Shown: positions 11,878 to 23,587 of the stretch, in pieces
Layout of the letters: the number at the start of each line of letters is the position of its first letter
How positions within the stretch are numbered: the stretch's first letter is position 1
Assembly: GCA_034769895.1 (NCBI GenBank)
Contig: CM068370.1
Coordinates: 41,516,844-41,580,843 of the forward strand
DNA length: 64,000 nt
Direction: 5' to 3'
Origin: Magicicada septendecula
Lineage: Eukaryota; Arthropoda; Insecta; Hemiptera; Cicadidae
Translations under genes and position numbers: made by a program
Notes under the pieces: generated by a model
What the model saw: the letters and a program-made list of their open reading frames with translations, nothing else
Database searches by the model: none
What the model was told of the DNA's origin: nothing

Positions 11878-12329
11878 CAGGAGCGGATCCAGCAAACAAT
11901 TGGGGGGGGGGGGAAGAGTTGATTTTTGGGCGGAGGGGATATGAAAAGTTGGACCATTCTTGAATGTTCTAAAGTATAAATCATAGGAATGAGTAAAGAT
12001 AAAAATACAGTTTTTTATTATCAACATGGTAAGTTTATTATCGTACAAGTATAAAATCATATCTGTCTTTGTCAGTTCATTGTTCTCTGAATAATATCCA
12101 CTTACAGTTTAAAGTACACACTACTCGTTTAAGTTATGTATCAAACAAAAATTAACATGGTGGTAAGGTACAGTTACAATTTAAAGTAATTTTAGAGAAA
12201 ACTATGAACCTACATAACATGATATGAATTTTATGTCATACACCAATTCACAAAACCGTTCTACAATCCCAAGACAACGAAAAAAATTTGTGACCATTTC
12301 CCCAATCTCCCCCCGTTGATCCGCGCCTG
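11878..12329. mobile_element. hAT-type MITE, second family
   Basis: A 452-bp element starting CAGGAGCGGATCCAGCAAAC and ending with the complement of CAGGCGCGGATCAACGGGG. G/C homopolymer runs lie just inside both ends. The 8-bp target duplication is acaccact (11870-11877) versus accccact (12330-12337), 7 of 8. No coding sequence. Confidence 0.85.
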
Positions 12330-12726
12330 ACCCCACTAGACAGAGGATCGTTCATGCATATATGTATATTAGGGTTAGGTTACACGAGCGTTCTTTTTCC
12401 GGCGGTGCACGCGCGGTTGGGAAACGCATTGGTCACACAGACGTGGATAAAACGCACGGGTCGTCAACTCTGCTGCGTTTTCAAGGTCTCCCGCATCGAA
12501 ACGCAACATGCTGCGTTTTTTGGTGCGTTTTTAACACGCACGAGGGTGGTCACACGGGCTGTTCAAAGATGTCGTTAAATAGCATTGTTAAAATAAATTT
12601 ACTTGTTACTATGGTAAGGTAATTAATTTTGGTCTCCATGGTGTTGCTGACATCTGTATAAAGAAAATATGTAATGTAAACAAATTTCTTAATAAAGATT
12701 TATTTACCACTGGTAACTGGTAACCA

Positions 12727-13180
12727 ATGCTTCAAGCAAAGATACACTGAACACACAAAGGCACTCCACTCCACTACAGAATCCACCTTTGCAAACCACC
12801 TCATTGAAGCAAACCACACATACAAAAACATCGACAATAACATGGACTTTCTACACGTACACACAAAAGGCCGAAAACTAGACACTCTAGAACAATTGTA
12901 AATATACAAACAAACGAAAACAAATAAAAAAGACATCCTAAACGAACAGACACAATTCAAATCACACGCATTATTCGAACTTTCGAAAATCGATACCATC
13001 GCCAACAACAAGACGAACAGTGCTCCCAGCGGCAGCCTCTGAAGAAGCTTTTTAAAAGCGAAAACTGGTTCAGGTTATAAGGTAAAACTTTTACGTTTTT
13101 ACCCATAAAAAACTTTGTGTTCCGAGTCGGTAGTGAAATAATTATATTTAGTTAAGTAACGGACACGTCATGGACAACGA
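12727..13180 (+). mobile_element. Penelope-like element fragment (copy 3)
   Basis: It is closely similar to 7750-8200, beginning inside the GIY-YIG domain (FKQRYTEHTK) and running through the C-terminal region to the shared 3' tail ending GACACGTCATGGACAACG. It is 5'-truncated, with stop codons and a small deletion near 12980. Confidence 0.85.
13034..13072 (+). ncRNA. hammerhead-like motif d
   Basis: CTGAAGA (13039-13045), AGC-loop-GC hairpin, then GAAAAC. The GAAA half of the core is intact here whereas CTGATGA is intact in motif a, so the two together suggest a functional ancestor. Confidence 0.45.
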
Positions 13181-13254
13181 AATGCAAGATCCAATGTTTT
13201 CTTTAATCTAAGCACGGACGTTTCTGTGAAGTTGCGTTTTAACCTTTATATAGA

Positions 13255-14075
13255 CACTAGCTGTTACCCGCGGCTTCGCACGCGAATATTTGACTTTTAA
13301 TAAGTATTTTAATATAATTTTTATTGTCTATGTATATATGGTGTTCTGTCAGCTCGTATAACAATTTTGTACTCATTATTCAAATTCTCTCCAAAGCTGT
13401 TTTCGACACTTGTACTATTTAACTTGTACTAAATTATTATGTTGGTGCAACAGCCTTTGGAGATTTAAAAGTACCCGTTTATAAAGCCTTTGGATATATT
13501 TATAAAGTACCTATTAAATCAAGAACGTTACAATCTCTATTTTAAGTGTTACTGTGTTAGAAGCATTGTATAACACAGTAAACGTTGTTTTCCTCAACCA
13601 TGGCTTTTATTTATTTCAGCAGTAAACTAAAAACCAAAAACCGTTGTCACCTAACCTCACAAATGAAAACAACACATATTTTCGCTTTGCATTAAGTAAT
13701 AGGATAATTTGTAATTAGTACACTTCTTCTTTTCCACATCGGTATATATCGATACAATTGCATATTATATAAAACTTCGAAAATGTACTGCAGGAATGGA
13801 TAAATGTACCCTACAGTTCCGATGCCGCTAAATATCATTTGTTTATTTACTTGTTACTATGGTAATTAATTCTGGTCTCCATGGTGTTGTTGAAATCTTT
13901 ATACGCGTCAACGAAAAGGCATAATTAAAAGTGTCTAAATCGTGCGAACGGGGCAAAATATCAAATTCCAAGTTAGACAGTATTTTTCGCCTTGTGTCAA
14001 AGGTTACGTGTGCAAAATTTGGTGGCAATCGGTGTAACGGTGTGGATTTGTATTCAGTACCCATAAATCCTCAGA
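13255..14075 (+). repeat. dispersed arthropod repeat (CCGCGGCTTCGCACGCG type)
   Basis: It begins TAGCTGTTACCCGCGGCTTC and ends near CAAAATTTGGTGGCAATCGG, phrases I recognise from abundant arthropod interspersed repeats. The class is not determined. No ORF. Confidence 0.5.
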
Positions 14076-14082
14076 CTTTGAG

Positions 14083-14083
<1 letters not shown>

Positions 14084-14127
<44 letters not shown>
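14084..14127. repeat. (AT)n microsatellite
   Basis: About 22 AT units at the 3' edge of the dispersed repeat. Confidence 0.95.
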
Positions 14128-14129
<2 letters not shown>

Positions 14130-14131
<2 letters not shown>

Positions 14132-15660
14132 CTACACTACTATGTGTTATTGTAATGTAATGTTGTGTGTGAGTACCCACCTGCTGTCTGATCTCGCAGA
14201 TTCTTCCGACTAGGGCGTGTGGATTTTGGATTTGAAGTTCGCAAGCTAGTAACCTCAAATTATTACAACAACACACATAATGGGTTACTTTAAAGGGGGA
14301 GAGTTTTGTGAGACTGGTAGGCTTTATCGTACAACAATAAAACACTGTTATATGGGGTAATAAAACGATGTTTATTACACCAACAACACACAAGAATAGA
14401 ATTGTTATAATCTTATGAATTTTCTTATAGTCTATACAATGAATCGATGTTTTTCGATTGTTTAATAGTTGAAAGAAACTGAACTCGTTCTTTGCGAGTT
14501 AATTGCAATTTAAATTTGACTTTATTACTTGATTTGAATTTAATTAAATTTATTTAATTAATTTGAATCTAAATGTTCATGAAACAAAATATAAAACTCT
14601 GAAATTAATTAGAATAATTAATTAAAATAAATTAGACGTGACAGTCTAGTTCACGTTATTTAATTTCTAGTGATTCTACTTCTGATCTACTGCAGTATGA
14701 TCTAAGATTAGATTGTCAGTTAAGATTTGTATAGCGCTTTTATACTACTTCTATTTCTTAACTATAACTTACTAAAGCCTTAAACTGCTATACAGATTAT
14801 CACAACGAATTTACTTTTTAATTACTAGAGTCTTTGCTTTTTGTTTGGCACCTGAATTATTTGAATTACAATGTTTTACTTGAAAAATAGAAAATTTGAT
14901 CTGAAAAATAAATAAGTGGATTTTGCTTTCCTGTTACTGAAGAGGATGTCGTCCCGATTTGTCCCTCGTCGATTCGAGTCCTTGGTTAGAGAAAGTAATC
15001 TGCTTAGAACTGCTGGATTCGGTCGTGGAGTTCAAAATTCGGCAACACTCTGCTTCCTTGCTGTTTGTGAATATTTTAACGTCTGCTGGAACTGCTTCCT
15101 GTTCTCCGTCGATTCGCACGTTGCACGTCAGCGTGTGTGTGTGTGTGTGCTTCGTTCGAGTGATCGCTCCGCTCGTCAGCTGTTAACCAATAATTTAGAC
15201 GGCCTCTCTGCTGTATTCTTGAAGTCTGGTCTTGAAGTCGGGTGGATCTCTTGCGTGCTTATGACTAACTGGTAGTACACAATAAGCTTAGTTGATGTCC
15301 TGAAGAGTATCTCGCCTTTACGCAACAATTACGAGCTATACAGATGATCTGTAGTTAGTGTGTTCGTAATTGCGTGTGTGTTGACCACGTAGAGTCTTCT
15401 TGTTGATCTTCACCACTTTGGCTACTAGACGATCGAAGGACTACGTCTTAACTTCGTGAGTACTGACAGAAGAGTGATTTTTCAACCAGAAAACACCGCA
15501 CTAGCCGGGGCTGCATGAAATGATTTCATTGGTCGAAACACTCTCCCTACCACATAAAATTTAGAATTCCCTTAGTCCGTGAGAATGAAGTCTGGTTCCC
15601 ACAGACGGAGAATAGAATTATTATCTAATATAATTATCCGGCGGAACCAATTTGTCGCTC
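14130..15660 (+). other. LTR-retroelement-like segment
   Basis: A purine tract AAAGGGGGAGAG (about 14295) is followed by a sequence starting TGTGAGACTGGTAGG. At about 15640 comes CCGGCGGAACCAATTTG, similar in layout to ATTGGCAGAACCAATTAC at 48140. This suggests an LTR followed by a primer-binding region. No gag or pol is present and the reading is tentative. Confidence 0.3.
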
Positions 15661-16134
15661 AGGATATCCTGTACTTATTTAATTTTGCAATAACTTGGTT
15701 GCAAATCAAGTTGTGTGAAATCTAAAATATACAATTTGTCAGAAATTATTATCTTTATAACATAGTAAAATCTCTTTACTATAACTCTATTTTTACAGAA
15801 GTTATTCAATTATTTTAATTAACTCTTTCATTTGTTAATTATATTGCATCAAATTTGCACACGTCATTATTAATATCTCGGCAAACATTTTGGCTATATT
15901 GGATTTCGCCTTTATTTATTAGTTTCCGAGATATTAATAATTAACAGTTTGGGTGTGGTCGCTTCCTTGTACAGCGAACTGATTACATAATGACCACGTG
16001 TGCGTTGCTTTACACAGCATTATTTTCAATGCTCTACATTCAAATGGAGTTTTGACTGTTAATTTTTATTTAAATATGCTTTCAGTATGCGGTAAACATA
16101 TAACCCCAAATAGTTAATATTTGGTTCCGTTATA
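15661..16134. other. intron, nothing recognised
   Basis: AT-rich, no ORF. Contains a palindromic pair of phrases around ATTAATATCTCGG and CCGAGATATTAAT (about 15870-15945). Confidence 0.35.
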
Positions 16135-16158
16135 ATATATATATATATATATATATAT
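16135..16158. repeat. (AT)n microsatellite
   Basis: About 12 AT units. Confidence 0.9.
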
Positions 16159-16492
16159 TTAACCTTCACAGCGAGAGCTGTAGGGATGCGCGTCCGAGAC
16201 GTCCCAACGCTGCCGTCCGATTATAAACCGCCTGTGTGACTACACTGCGTGTGACCACCGTACGTGTTTCCAAACTCCAAACGCGTGCACAGCCGGAAAA
16301 AAACGCTCTTGTAACCGTACCCTAAGACTTTAAATAGAATCCTTCAGCGTCACTATGACCACTCCTGTATAGTTATATTTGAATTCGTGTATTTTTGTTT
16401 TGCACTGTTCTTTTTGTAAATGTTACTGTTTACTTTAATTTAATTCCTTACTATTTTCTTTTTGTTAGGTAATAAGAATCAACTATATTTTC

Positions 16493-16911
16493 CAGGAGCG
16501 AACGGGACCGGACCCCACCCCTCCAGAAGGTCAAAAAAAGTTGACGAATTTTGTTAATCTCTTTATAACGAAAGGCTATTTTATTATTTTTTCACTGTGT
16601 ACGCTAATATAGTAGTAACGCTTTATTGAATATACAGACAGATTTATTAAACGGCATTAGCGTATACGTTTGAAATATGAAACGTAGAAAAATCAAATCA
16701 GTCAATAAGTATCTTATAAACAATGTTTCAGTAACGCGTATATTTATTGTGTTATTACCGTTTAATGGGATTAATTTCAAGACGTTATCACACTTTTTTC
16801 AACCACTTTAAAGATAGTAATGTTGATTAATTTTGACTTTTTTCTTCCTTTTGTATGAAGCCGACTTGGCCGGACCCTCCCCCCAAAGACCAAATTATAG
16901 ATACGCCACTG
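16493..16911. mobile_element. hAT-type MITE, copy 2
   Basis: It aligns throughout with 975-1427 (shared phrases TCAGTCAATAAGTATCTT, ACAATGTTT, CACTTTAAAGA). Its right end is the complement of CAGTGGCGTATCTATAATTT, the best-preserved terminus of the family. Flanking octamers match only 5 of 8. It ends 52 bp from the transporter exon at 16964. Confidence 0.8.
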
Positions 16912-16963
16912 ACACTTTGTCATTCTATTTTAAAGAACACGTAAGAGAGAACCCCGTACTTAC

Positions 16964-17132
16964 CAGAATGACGTGTATAACGATGACGAAGAGTGTGCCG
17001 TTTCTGAACCCAACGTAGTCGTAGAGTACGCCGGCTACGGACGGTCCGACGAACGCGCCAAGTGCGAACGACGACGACCACAGGCCTGACAGGATGCCGT
17101 ACGTCGATATGCTGTCCGGGAAACCAGCAGAT
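16964..17132 (-). CDS. SLC18B1: SLC18B1-like MFS transporter, exon (TM10-12 region)
   Basis: The acceptor is TTGTTCCAG and the donor GTAAGT, both on the minus strand. The first base completes a codon split with the exon at 24596-24691 (GT/A, Val), and the exon ends in phase 0. It encodes SAGFPDSISTYGILSGLW, SSSFALGAFVGPSVAGVLYD and YVGFRNGTLFVIVIHVIL. The STYG-SGLW-SFALGAF-GP block and the following LYDYVGFRNGTL are highly characteristic of SLC18B1 proteins, which carry polyamines or related organic cations across vesicle membranes. No lesion is seen. Confidence 0.95.
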
Positions 17133-17989
17133 CTGGAACAATACACAACGCGTTGTAATAAATTTCGCTAAACACGAAACGTAGACGGTATCTAAACTAA
17201 GGCTGTCATAGTTCTGTACCTATATTGTCGCATGTCTATATTATAAAGTTGCCATAAAGGTGTGATGAAATCGTGGGATATTGTTACACTTCAAAGTCAA
17301 GAGATCAGCATATCAGTCAACCAAAGTAAACATTATAGTTTAGCCGGTTTACGAAGGCGGTTGGACTACCAGCGTACCTCACTAAAGCCTGTGTCACAAT
17401 ATACTACTTCACTAGCCGCTACTAAATTATTGCTACTCCATTTTCTGTCCGTTTCTATGTCACACTGTTTTTAGGTAGCCGCTATTCTGTAGTGGCTAGT
17501 ACAGCAAAGTACGTGGCTGCGTACATTGGTTTGAGTTTGAAAATATTGTGCATAATGATATCTGTGGGTGTGTGACGTAAGGCTTTGAGCCACCTGTTGC
17601 TGATTGGTGTTAGAGAACTTTGTAAGAGGTTGTTGACCACAAGGAACAAAAAGAAACGCATGTGCATTCAGGAATTATAGGTAGAAGCGATAAACTGGGT
17701 GCTTCAGAAACATTAATAAGAGAGCTAACAACTGAGGACCCCACAATCGTACCAAAACATGGTGGGGTACCGTACCAAAGTTTCAAATGTTACTAGCTTT
17801 AGTGTTATCAAACTAACTTTGGTTTGTATACATCTTCCGTTCCGGTACCACTGTTTTGAAATTGTCAAGTTTATTCAGTTCAGATAACCACAAAAACATA
17901 CACAAGCAGAAGGCCCCGCCTCACCATCATTTGGTAATTCACTGACTGGGTCTTGGCGCCGAATAGTCTGGCGGTCTGTGCTTGTGCAA
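17133..17989. other. intron, nothing recognised
   Basis: Between the transporter exon and the hAT element. Only short shadow frames; no repeat identified. Confidence 0.35.
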
Positions 17990-18100
17990 CAGGCCCGTAT
18001 TTAGGCACGTGCTATTCTGTGCTGGCGCACAGGGCGGCAAGATTTTGGATTTTTATTTTTTAGATTCACAATGAAAGGATATTTCCAATGCATTAAAATC

Positions 18101-18148
18101 ATTATTGGTGACGAATAATTGGCAATTAATCGTCTTGTCACCAATAAT
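18101..18148. repeat. 12-bp hairpin in hAT 5' region
   Basis: ATTATTGGTGAC (18101-18112) is perfectly complementary to GTCACCAATAAT (18137-18148). It lies 110 bp inside the element end and could be a subterminal transposase site. Confidence 0.7.
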
Positions 18149-18628
18149 TATAACATTTGGTCAACTATTGAAGGAATCAATTATTAAAATAATTTCCAAT
18201 GTAATTGCAACGATTTATGAAATCAAATAATCAATGCCATTCATGTAGATTGTTGCGAGCAGTGTATACTGTTGAGGAAGCAAACGTTGCATTCCTGTCT
18301 GTCACTTGGTTATTTCCGCTTACTCATATGTCATATTGTATTGCCATTCCAAATCCAGTATTCCGCTGCTGTTCTACTAGTGCTACTAGTCTGTATAAAT
18401 GGGGTAGGGAAGGTTTTTGTTGGCAACACTGCGCTGTCGGGTACCGCTCTGGTCTGGCTCGCGCGCCGCTCTGTGCTACCGTTTGCCTATTCTATTCAAC
18501 TAGGTTATGTTAGTTTTTATTAAACTGTGAACTGTGATGTGAAATGAAAAAAAGTACGAGTTTATTTTTTACTTCTTTAGCTCTTTATTGGATTGCAAAT
18601 CGATATTTAGCCTAAGTATAAAATTGAA

Positions 18629-21254
18629 ATGGACGGAAGAAAAAGACTAAGTGGGGCGGCATATAGACGGAAGGCAGAAGAAAAGAAACAAAAAGAAGAT
18701 GACACCCTTAAAAAAGTAAGAAAATTAGAATCGTTTTTTAGTTATGAAAAAACTGAAAACAAAATTTCTGAAGAACCAAAAATTCATGTAAGTAATAGTA
18801 ATACTGGTGGTACTGGTAATGAATGCAAAACAACCAACCAAGGTTCTAGCACTTCTGATGAAAATAATGAGATTCATCCAGAACCCTCAACATCGGCATC
18901 TCCTGGTCTAGACAAAAATAACGACAGTATAATATGTTTGCCAGACAATGATCCATGTCAGTGGATCATTACTGACGAAACCATTGATTTCTTAATCAAA
19001 CAGGGTATAAAACAAAATGACGATTCTGATTTTTCAAAGTCAGTTCGTCTATATCATGATGGTAGAAAGAGGTACTGTACTGATAGTTTATTTAAAAGAA
19101 AGCTTTTGAATGGCAATGTTGTAAAACGAGAATATTTAGTTTATTCACCAAGTCAGGGGTCTCTATATTGTGCTCCTTGTATGCTTTTTGGAGGCCTATC
19201 TGGGTTTGCTTCAAAATCAGGGTTTAATGATTGGATTCACGCTGTACAACGTATCTCCGAATATGAAAACTCATCCTTTCACAGAGATTGTGCAATTAAA
19301 TTTAAAACCCGAGCAAATGAATTATCTAGAATTGACAAAAAGTTAGTAACTGTTTTTGAGCAAGAGGTCCAGTATTGGAGGAATGTATTACAGAGGGTAA
19401 TTTCTATCTTTAAAAAAATATCTCCTCGAGGACTAGTATTCCGAGGAGATTACGAAGTGTTTTTTGGTCAGAATATAATGGCAATTTTATGATGTGCCTT
19501 GAATTAATAGCTGAGTATGACCTCTTTCTATCTGCTGACATTTACGCTATGGAAATCCAGGTAGCGGAAGGACGTCATATTTGAGTCCAGTAATTTGTGA
19601 TGACCTTATTAAAATTATGGGAGAGAAAGTAGTCTCTAAGATTGTTAAAGAGGTCCAGTTGTGTAAATATTATTCAGTAATAGTTGACTCATCTCCAGAC
19701 ATTACTCATAACGACCAATTAACCTTCACTGTTCGTTATGTAAATGAGATAGGGGAGACACGAGAGATTTTTAAACTTCTTCAAAAATCCTGGGCACACA
19801 GGTGAAAACCTTGCAGACGCAGTATTGGAGATTTTAAAAAGTATAAATCTAGATATATCTGATTGTAGGGGTCAAACTTATGACAACTGTTCAAACATGT
19901 CAGGTATATATTCTGGTTTGCAAGCCAGAATCAAGGCAATCAATCCACTAGCTTTCTATATTCCCTGTGCTGCCCATTCAGCAAATTTGAGTGGTTCTCG
20001 AGCAGCAGAGTGTTGTCGGGAGTCTGTAACATTTTTTGACTTCTTGCAGAGTATTTTTAATTTTTTTTCTAGTTCGACACAGAGATGGAATTTGCTTTTA
20101 TCATTTTTTGGTCCAAAAAAAGCTCAACATTGAAGTCATTAAGTCAGACTCATTGGAGTGCATGAGAAGAAGCGTGTAAAAGTCTAAATTTGGATGGGGC
20201 AGCTATATTCAATGGTCTTAAGTCATTTTCTGAAGATGCCACCTAAAAATGTTTGGACCGAAACAAAGTTAAAGGTTTACTTAAGCAGTTAACTCATATT
20301 GACACAGCATTTATGTCTAGCCTTTGGGGTGCCATATTCCAACAGTTTGGGAAGACAATGGGAAAGCTACAAGCAGAAAATTTGGATGTCTCTGCTGCCA
20401 AGGAACTTTATGAATCGTTGATTGGTTATCTTGAAGAAATTAGGAAACTGTATCATGAATACAAATCCCAAGCTGTAAAAAAGATAAATGAGACAATGAC
20501 ACTAACACTAAATAAAACATCACCAGAACTTAATATGACCTCACCTAAGAGGAAGAGGAAAAAGAAACGATTTTTTGATGAGTCTGACTCTGACAAGAGT
20601 GAAGAGGAAGGTGATAATTTATCTGCACATGAAGATAAAGGATCAAAAGAAATACACTTAAATGAAAAAAAGCTCAAGTCAAGTTTTTTTGCTGTAATTG
20701 ACACATTGAAGGAGGATTTGGAAAAAAGAATATCTGTGTACACATATTTTGCGTCTAGATTTTATTTTATTTCCAAACTTACAAATCTTGAACCTACCAG
20801 TATAATGAATTCAGCAAAAGAACTGTGTGAACTGTACAATACGGATTTGGGGGATGCCGGTAGTCTAATAAATGAGTGTATCCATCTTAAAGGTTTCATC
20901 AAAAATATTAAACGTGAAGTGCTAAACAAGAAAGGTGAAAAAGTAGAAAAACCCTGGACTTTGCCAAGTTTGAATAAAATGTTAGTTGAAAGAAACTTAC
21001 AAGAAGTTTATCCTAATATTTGTGTTGCGCTGAAAATTTATAACTGCACAGCTGGAACCAGCTGTTCAGCTGAGAGATCGTTTTTTGTTCTAAGAAGAGT
21101 GAACAACTACATGTGGTCAAGCCAAAGACAAGAGCGACTTGTAAGTGCAGCAGTTCTGTGCATTGAGGCAGATATAACTAACAGGCTAAGTTTTGACGAC
21201 ATAATCAATGATTTTACTCACAGTCAAGCCAGACGAAAACCGTTCATTATGTAA
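18629..21254 (+). pseudogene. hAT transposase, ZMYM1-like/DUF4371, frameshifted
   Basis: The start MDGRKRLSGAAYRRKAEEKK is basic. A Ser/Thr-rich linker is followed by a TTF-type zinc-finger region (LYCAPCMLFGGLSG, about residues 185-200). Then come the DUF4371 core motifs VDSSPDITHNDQLTFTVRYV and GQTYDNCSNMSGIYSGLQAR, and PCAAHSANLSG. The C-terminal hATC block contains CSAERSFFVLRRV. A Lys/acidic insertion (KRKRKKKRFF, then DESDSDKSEEE) lies before it. The frame changes near 19450-19580, 19800 and 20150-20250, so the gene is dead. It cut and pasted its own element. Confidence 0.92.
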
Positions 21255-21681
21255 GCTAAGATACATTTTTACATATCAGGTTTGGTTAAATGCTTTTCAC
21301 TGAACTTACTGTAATTCTGTAATGTATTAAAAATAAACAATGTCAAAAACACTGCCTACTTTTTAATTCCTTGTCTAATTATTACAATGTTAAGAGTAAA
21401 TATTTAAGAAATACCATCATAATTTAAGTGAAATTGTGAAATATAAAAAAATATGACATAACTGTGATTAATAGTAAAAAGAATAAATTTTCTGTAGACT
21501 ACATCCTACATGAATTATATGTCAATGTCGAGAGAATTACGCCATTTAAAATTACGTTGTAACTTGTAATACCTACAACACTACAACAGACTGCCATCAT
21601 CATATGTTTATGTTTACCTATTATAATGTACTCAACTTGAGCTGGTATTTTAGTACGTAGGCTTTCACGGCCGGTGGCACT

Positions 21682-21894
21682 ATAATTATTATTTAAAACT
21701 TCCGGGCTGAAAGGCCGTGGTCGAATGCTTGATGTTCTGCAGCTAGACGTTTCGGCCACACCACCGGTGGCCATCTTCAGTAGCAAAAAAAATGTTCGAA
21801 ATAGATGGTACGCCGAACACGTCTCCCAATGAACTGGGAATTAGCAACCATTCGACCACGGCCTTTCAGCCCGGAAGTTTTAAATAATAATTAT
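21682..21894. repeat. PLE foldback, 46-bp perfect arms
   Basis: 21682-21727 and 21849-21894 are perfect inverted copies (phrase CTTCCGGGCTGAAAGGCC). The loop holds a minus-strand hammerhead-like motif. It is nested in the 3' part of the hAT element, after its transposase. Confidence 0.9.
21745..21784 (-). ncRNA. hammerhead-like motif e
   Basis: Minus strand: CTGAAGA (21780-21774), a stem GGCCAC...GTGGCC, then GAAAC (21753-21749). One base differs from the CTGATGA core; stem II is strong. Confidence 0.5.
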
Positions 21895-22385
21895 TGAGCT
21901 GGTATGTCTGTAAAATCACGGCTTGTTTCCTTGTTTGAGTCGTAAGTTTGTGTGGGTGGGGGCGTGGTGCAGGGGGGCGGCATATTACTTAGAGCACAGG
22001 GGCACACACCACCTAAATACGGGCCTGTAGGTGCATACGTTGCAAAAGGTCTGCTAATTCTTTAGCCGGCTACAGCATCGTAGCCAGTATCTAAAAGTAC
22101 AATATACGTGATGGAGTACTGACACATTACTCCGACTGTTGTAACTGGTATTTCTTCTGATGAATAAATCTTCCTTAGGACTTCTTCTCATAAAAGAAGT
22201 AGGCTACTTTGTGAAAAGTCGGTACAACAAACTATGAAAGTCGGTAACCAAATCTGACCTTAACATTTCTAAAAGGTTTGTACTGATAGTTTTATCTCCT
22301 GTGCAAAAGTCATTTATAGGCATTATTGTAATACTGGTTCACATCTAGGATACCTGTTTGAAATAAATATTTCTGAAAACTGAAA

Positions 22386-22406
22386 TCGAGACGCTTTGCG
22401 TCTCGA
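22386..22406. repeat. 9-bp perfect hairpin, TTT loop
   Basis: TCGAGACGC / TTT / GCGTCTCGA. It is about 80 bp upstream of hammerhead-like motif f and may belong to the same PLE terminal repeat. Confidence 0.85.
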
Positions 22407-22483
22407 CTTCCATGAAACACAAATTGGGACAGTATTTAAAATGAAAATCTCAGTTTCTTGCGGTTCTTACTACGTCTTTCCCT

Positions 22484-22526
22484 GTACACCGAAGAAGGAC
22501 GTCGTTGGCACGGTCGAAACGTCTGT
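22484..22526 (+). ncRNA. hammerhead-like motif f
   Basis: CCGAAGA (22489-22495) then AGGACGTCGTTGGCACGGTC and GAAAC (22516-22520). Two changes from the core; clearly related in layout to motifs e and k. Confidence 0.3.
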
Positions 22527-23177
22527 TTTTGTTATTGTTGTGAACCCGTTGAGTTTTATATGTAGTTTATGTTGACGGGGTCGCTGTCATGAACCCCGCT
22601 TTTTGACAACCATAATTTTAATAATGTTGGACGACAGCCTAACACCCCGGCAGTTGCTTTGCAGTCAAATACCGGCCGCGAAAGCCTACGTCCTTTGTTA
22701 AAGAGAAAATGTTTCGATTAAATCGTGACATATGGTAAACTGAGCACAACAATCTGTTTGGTGCATTACATGATAGACGGAATCGAAAAATATAAAAAAC
22801 GGACAAACGGATAAATGGATTATAGATGATTGGTCTGATAAAAACATTGCAACTGAAAATCAAGGCCACAGAGAAACTGTACAGTAACGGTTCCTGAACC
22901 CTTTGTTATTGCCGTCTATTTGTATGTCTCTCTCTCTCTCTCTCTTTTTTTTATATATTTTCCAGTGAACAGACTACAAGCCTCGTTAACCAACTCTGGA
23001 CCTGGGACCGGCAACGATCCTGATGAGCTACTTAATCCACCAGTCATAAATCGCAGGAGAGAAGTTCTCATAGCTGTTAATAGTTGTCTTGTTGGTACAT
23101 CCTCTTCATTCACTTTTTAAATATTTATATATACACAAACTTTCACAAGTGAACACTTACTTTTGGTTTTTTGTCCC

Positions 23178-23214
23178 AAACGTTTCGACGTGGTGTCCGT
23201 CTTCCTCAGTGGGA
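23178..23214 (-). ncRNA. hammerhead-like motif g
   Basis: Minus strand: CTGAGGA (23209-23203), stem GACG...CGTC, then GAAAC (23186-23182). Only one position (T to G) differs from the CTGATGA consensus. Confidence 0.5.
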
Positions 23215-23499
23215 TTTGAAATACAGAATGTCTGTACAAAGTAACCGTTATGGGTTGTAGGTGTGTGTGGTGGGGGTTGCTGGTGGAGGGAATTGGCGCT
23301 GAGATTCAAAGTGTGTGTTTGAACAAGTGTATCAAATTGATTAAATGACCAATTACACTATAGGTCACATATACTTTTTGATACACTTGTTCAAACACAC
23401 ACTTTGAATCCCAGCGCCAATTCCCTCCCACCAGCAACCCCCACCACACACACCTACAACCCATAACGGTTACTTTGTACAGACATTCTGTATTTCAAA

Positions 23500-23536
23500 T
23501 CCCATTGAGGAAGACGGACACCACGTCGAAACGTTT
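23500..23536 (+). ncRNA. hammerhead-like motif h
   Basis: Mirror copy of motif g in the right arm: TTGAGGA (23505-23511), GACG...CGTC stem, GAAAC (23528-23532). The first core base has changed C to T. Confidence 0.45.
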
Positions 23537-23587
23537 GGGACAAAAAACCAAAAGTAAGTGTCCACTTGTGAAAGTTTGTGTATATAT

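Larger units (their letters stand above)
12372..16322. mobile_element. long-TIR DNA transposon, perhaps PIF/Harbinger-like
   Basis: The left end GGGTTAGGTTACACGAGCG and the complement of the right end GGGTACGGTTACAAGAGCG match over roughly 100 bases, including TTTCCGGC-GTGCACGCG and repeated GGTCACAC motifs. It is flanked by TTA on the left and TAA on the right, which could be a 2-bp TA or a damaged TWA duplication. No transposase remains; the interior is PLE, LTR-like and simple repeats. The superfamily is inferred only from the GGG start and TWA context. Confidence 0.7.
17990..22027 (+). mobile_element. hAT element with DUF4371-type transposase
   Basis: The left end CAGGCCCGTATTTAGG and the complement of the right end are identical over 16 bases, then similar through GCACAGGGGC/GCGGC. 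Length 4038 bp. The flanks share only GTGCA, so the target duplication is degraded. It contains a frameshifted transposase and, near its 3' end, a later PLE foldback (21682-21894). Confidence 0.88.
22028..23126. other. intron with PLE terminal scrap
   Basis: No gene. It contains a perfect 9-bp GC-rich hairpin (22386-22406), a plus-strand hammerhead-like motif (about 22489-22520) and a (CT)n run near 22926-22944. Confidence 0.4.
23127..23587. repeat. large PLE foldback, about 210-bp arms
   Basis: 23127-23336 is almost perfectly complementary to 23377-23587, with a spacer of about 40 bases. Each arm carries a hammerhead-like core at mirrored positions. Arms this long and similar suggest a recent event. 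No protein is encoded. Confidence 0.95.

Noticed and set aside
12354..12622. Two overlapping plus-strand frames of 74 and 86 codons
   Set aside because: They lie in the GC-rich terminal inverted repeat of the 12372-16322 element and show no domain.
14916..15275. 119-codon plus-strand frame
   Set aside because: No recognisable domain; it lies inside an LTR-like non-coding segment.
16920..17141. Arg-rich alternative frame over the TM10-12 exon
   Set aside because: It is a shadow of the true transporter frame, which has conserved motifs and correct splice phases.
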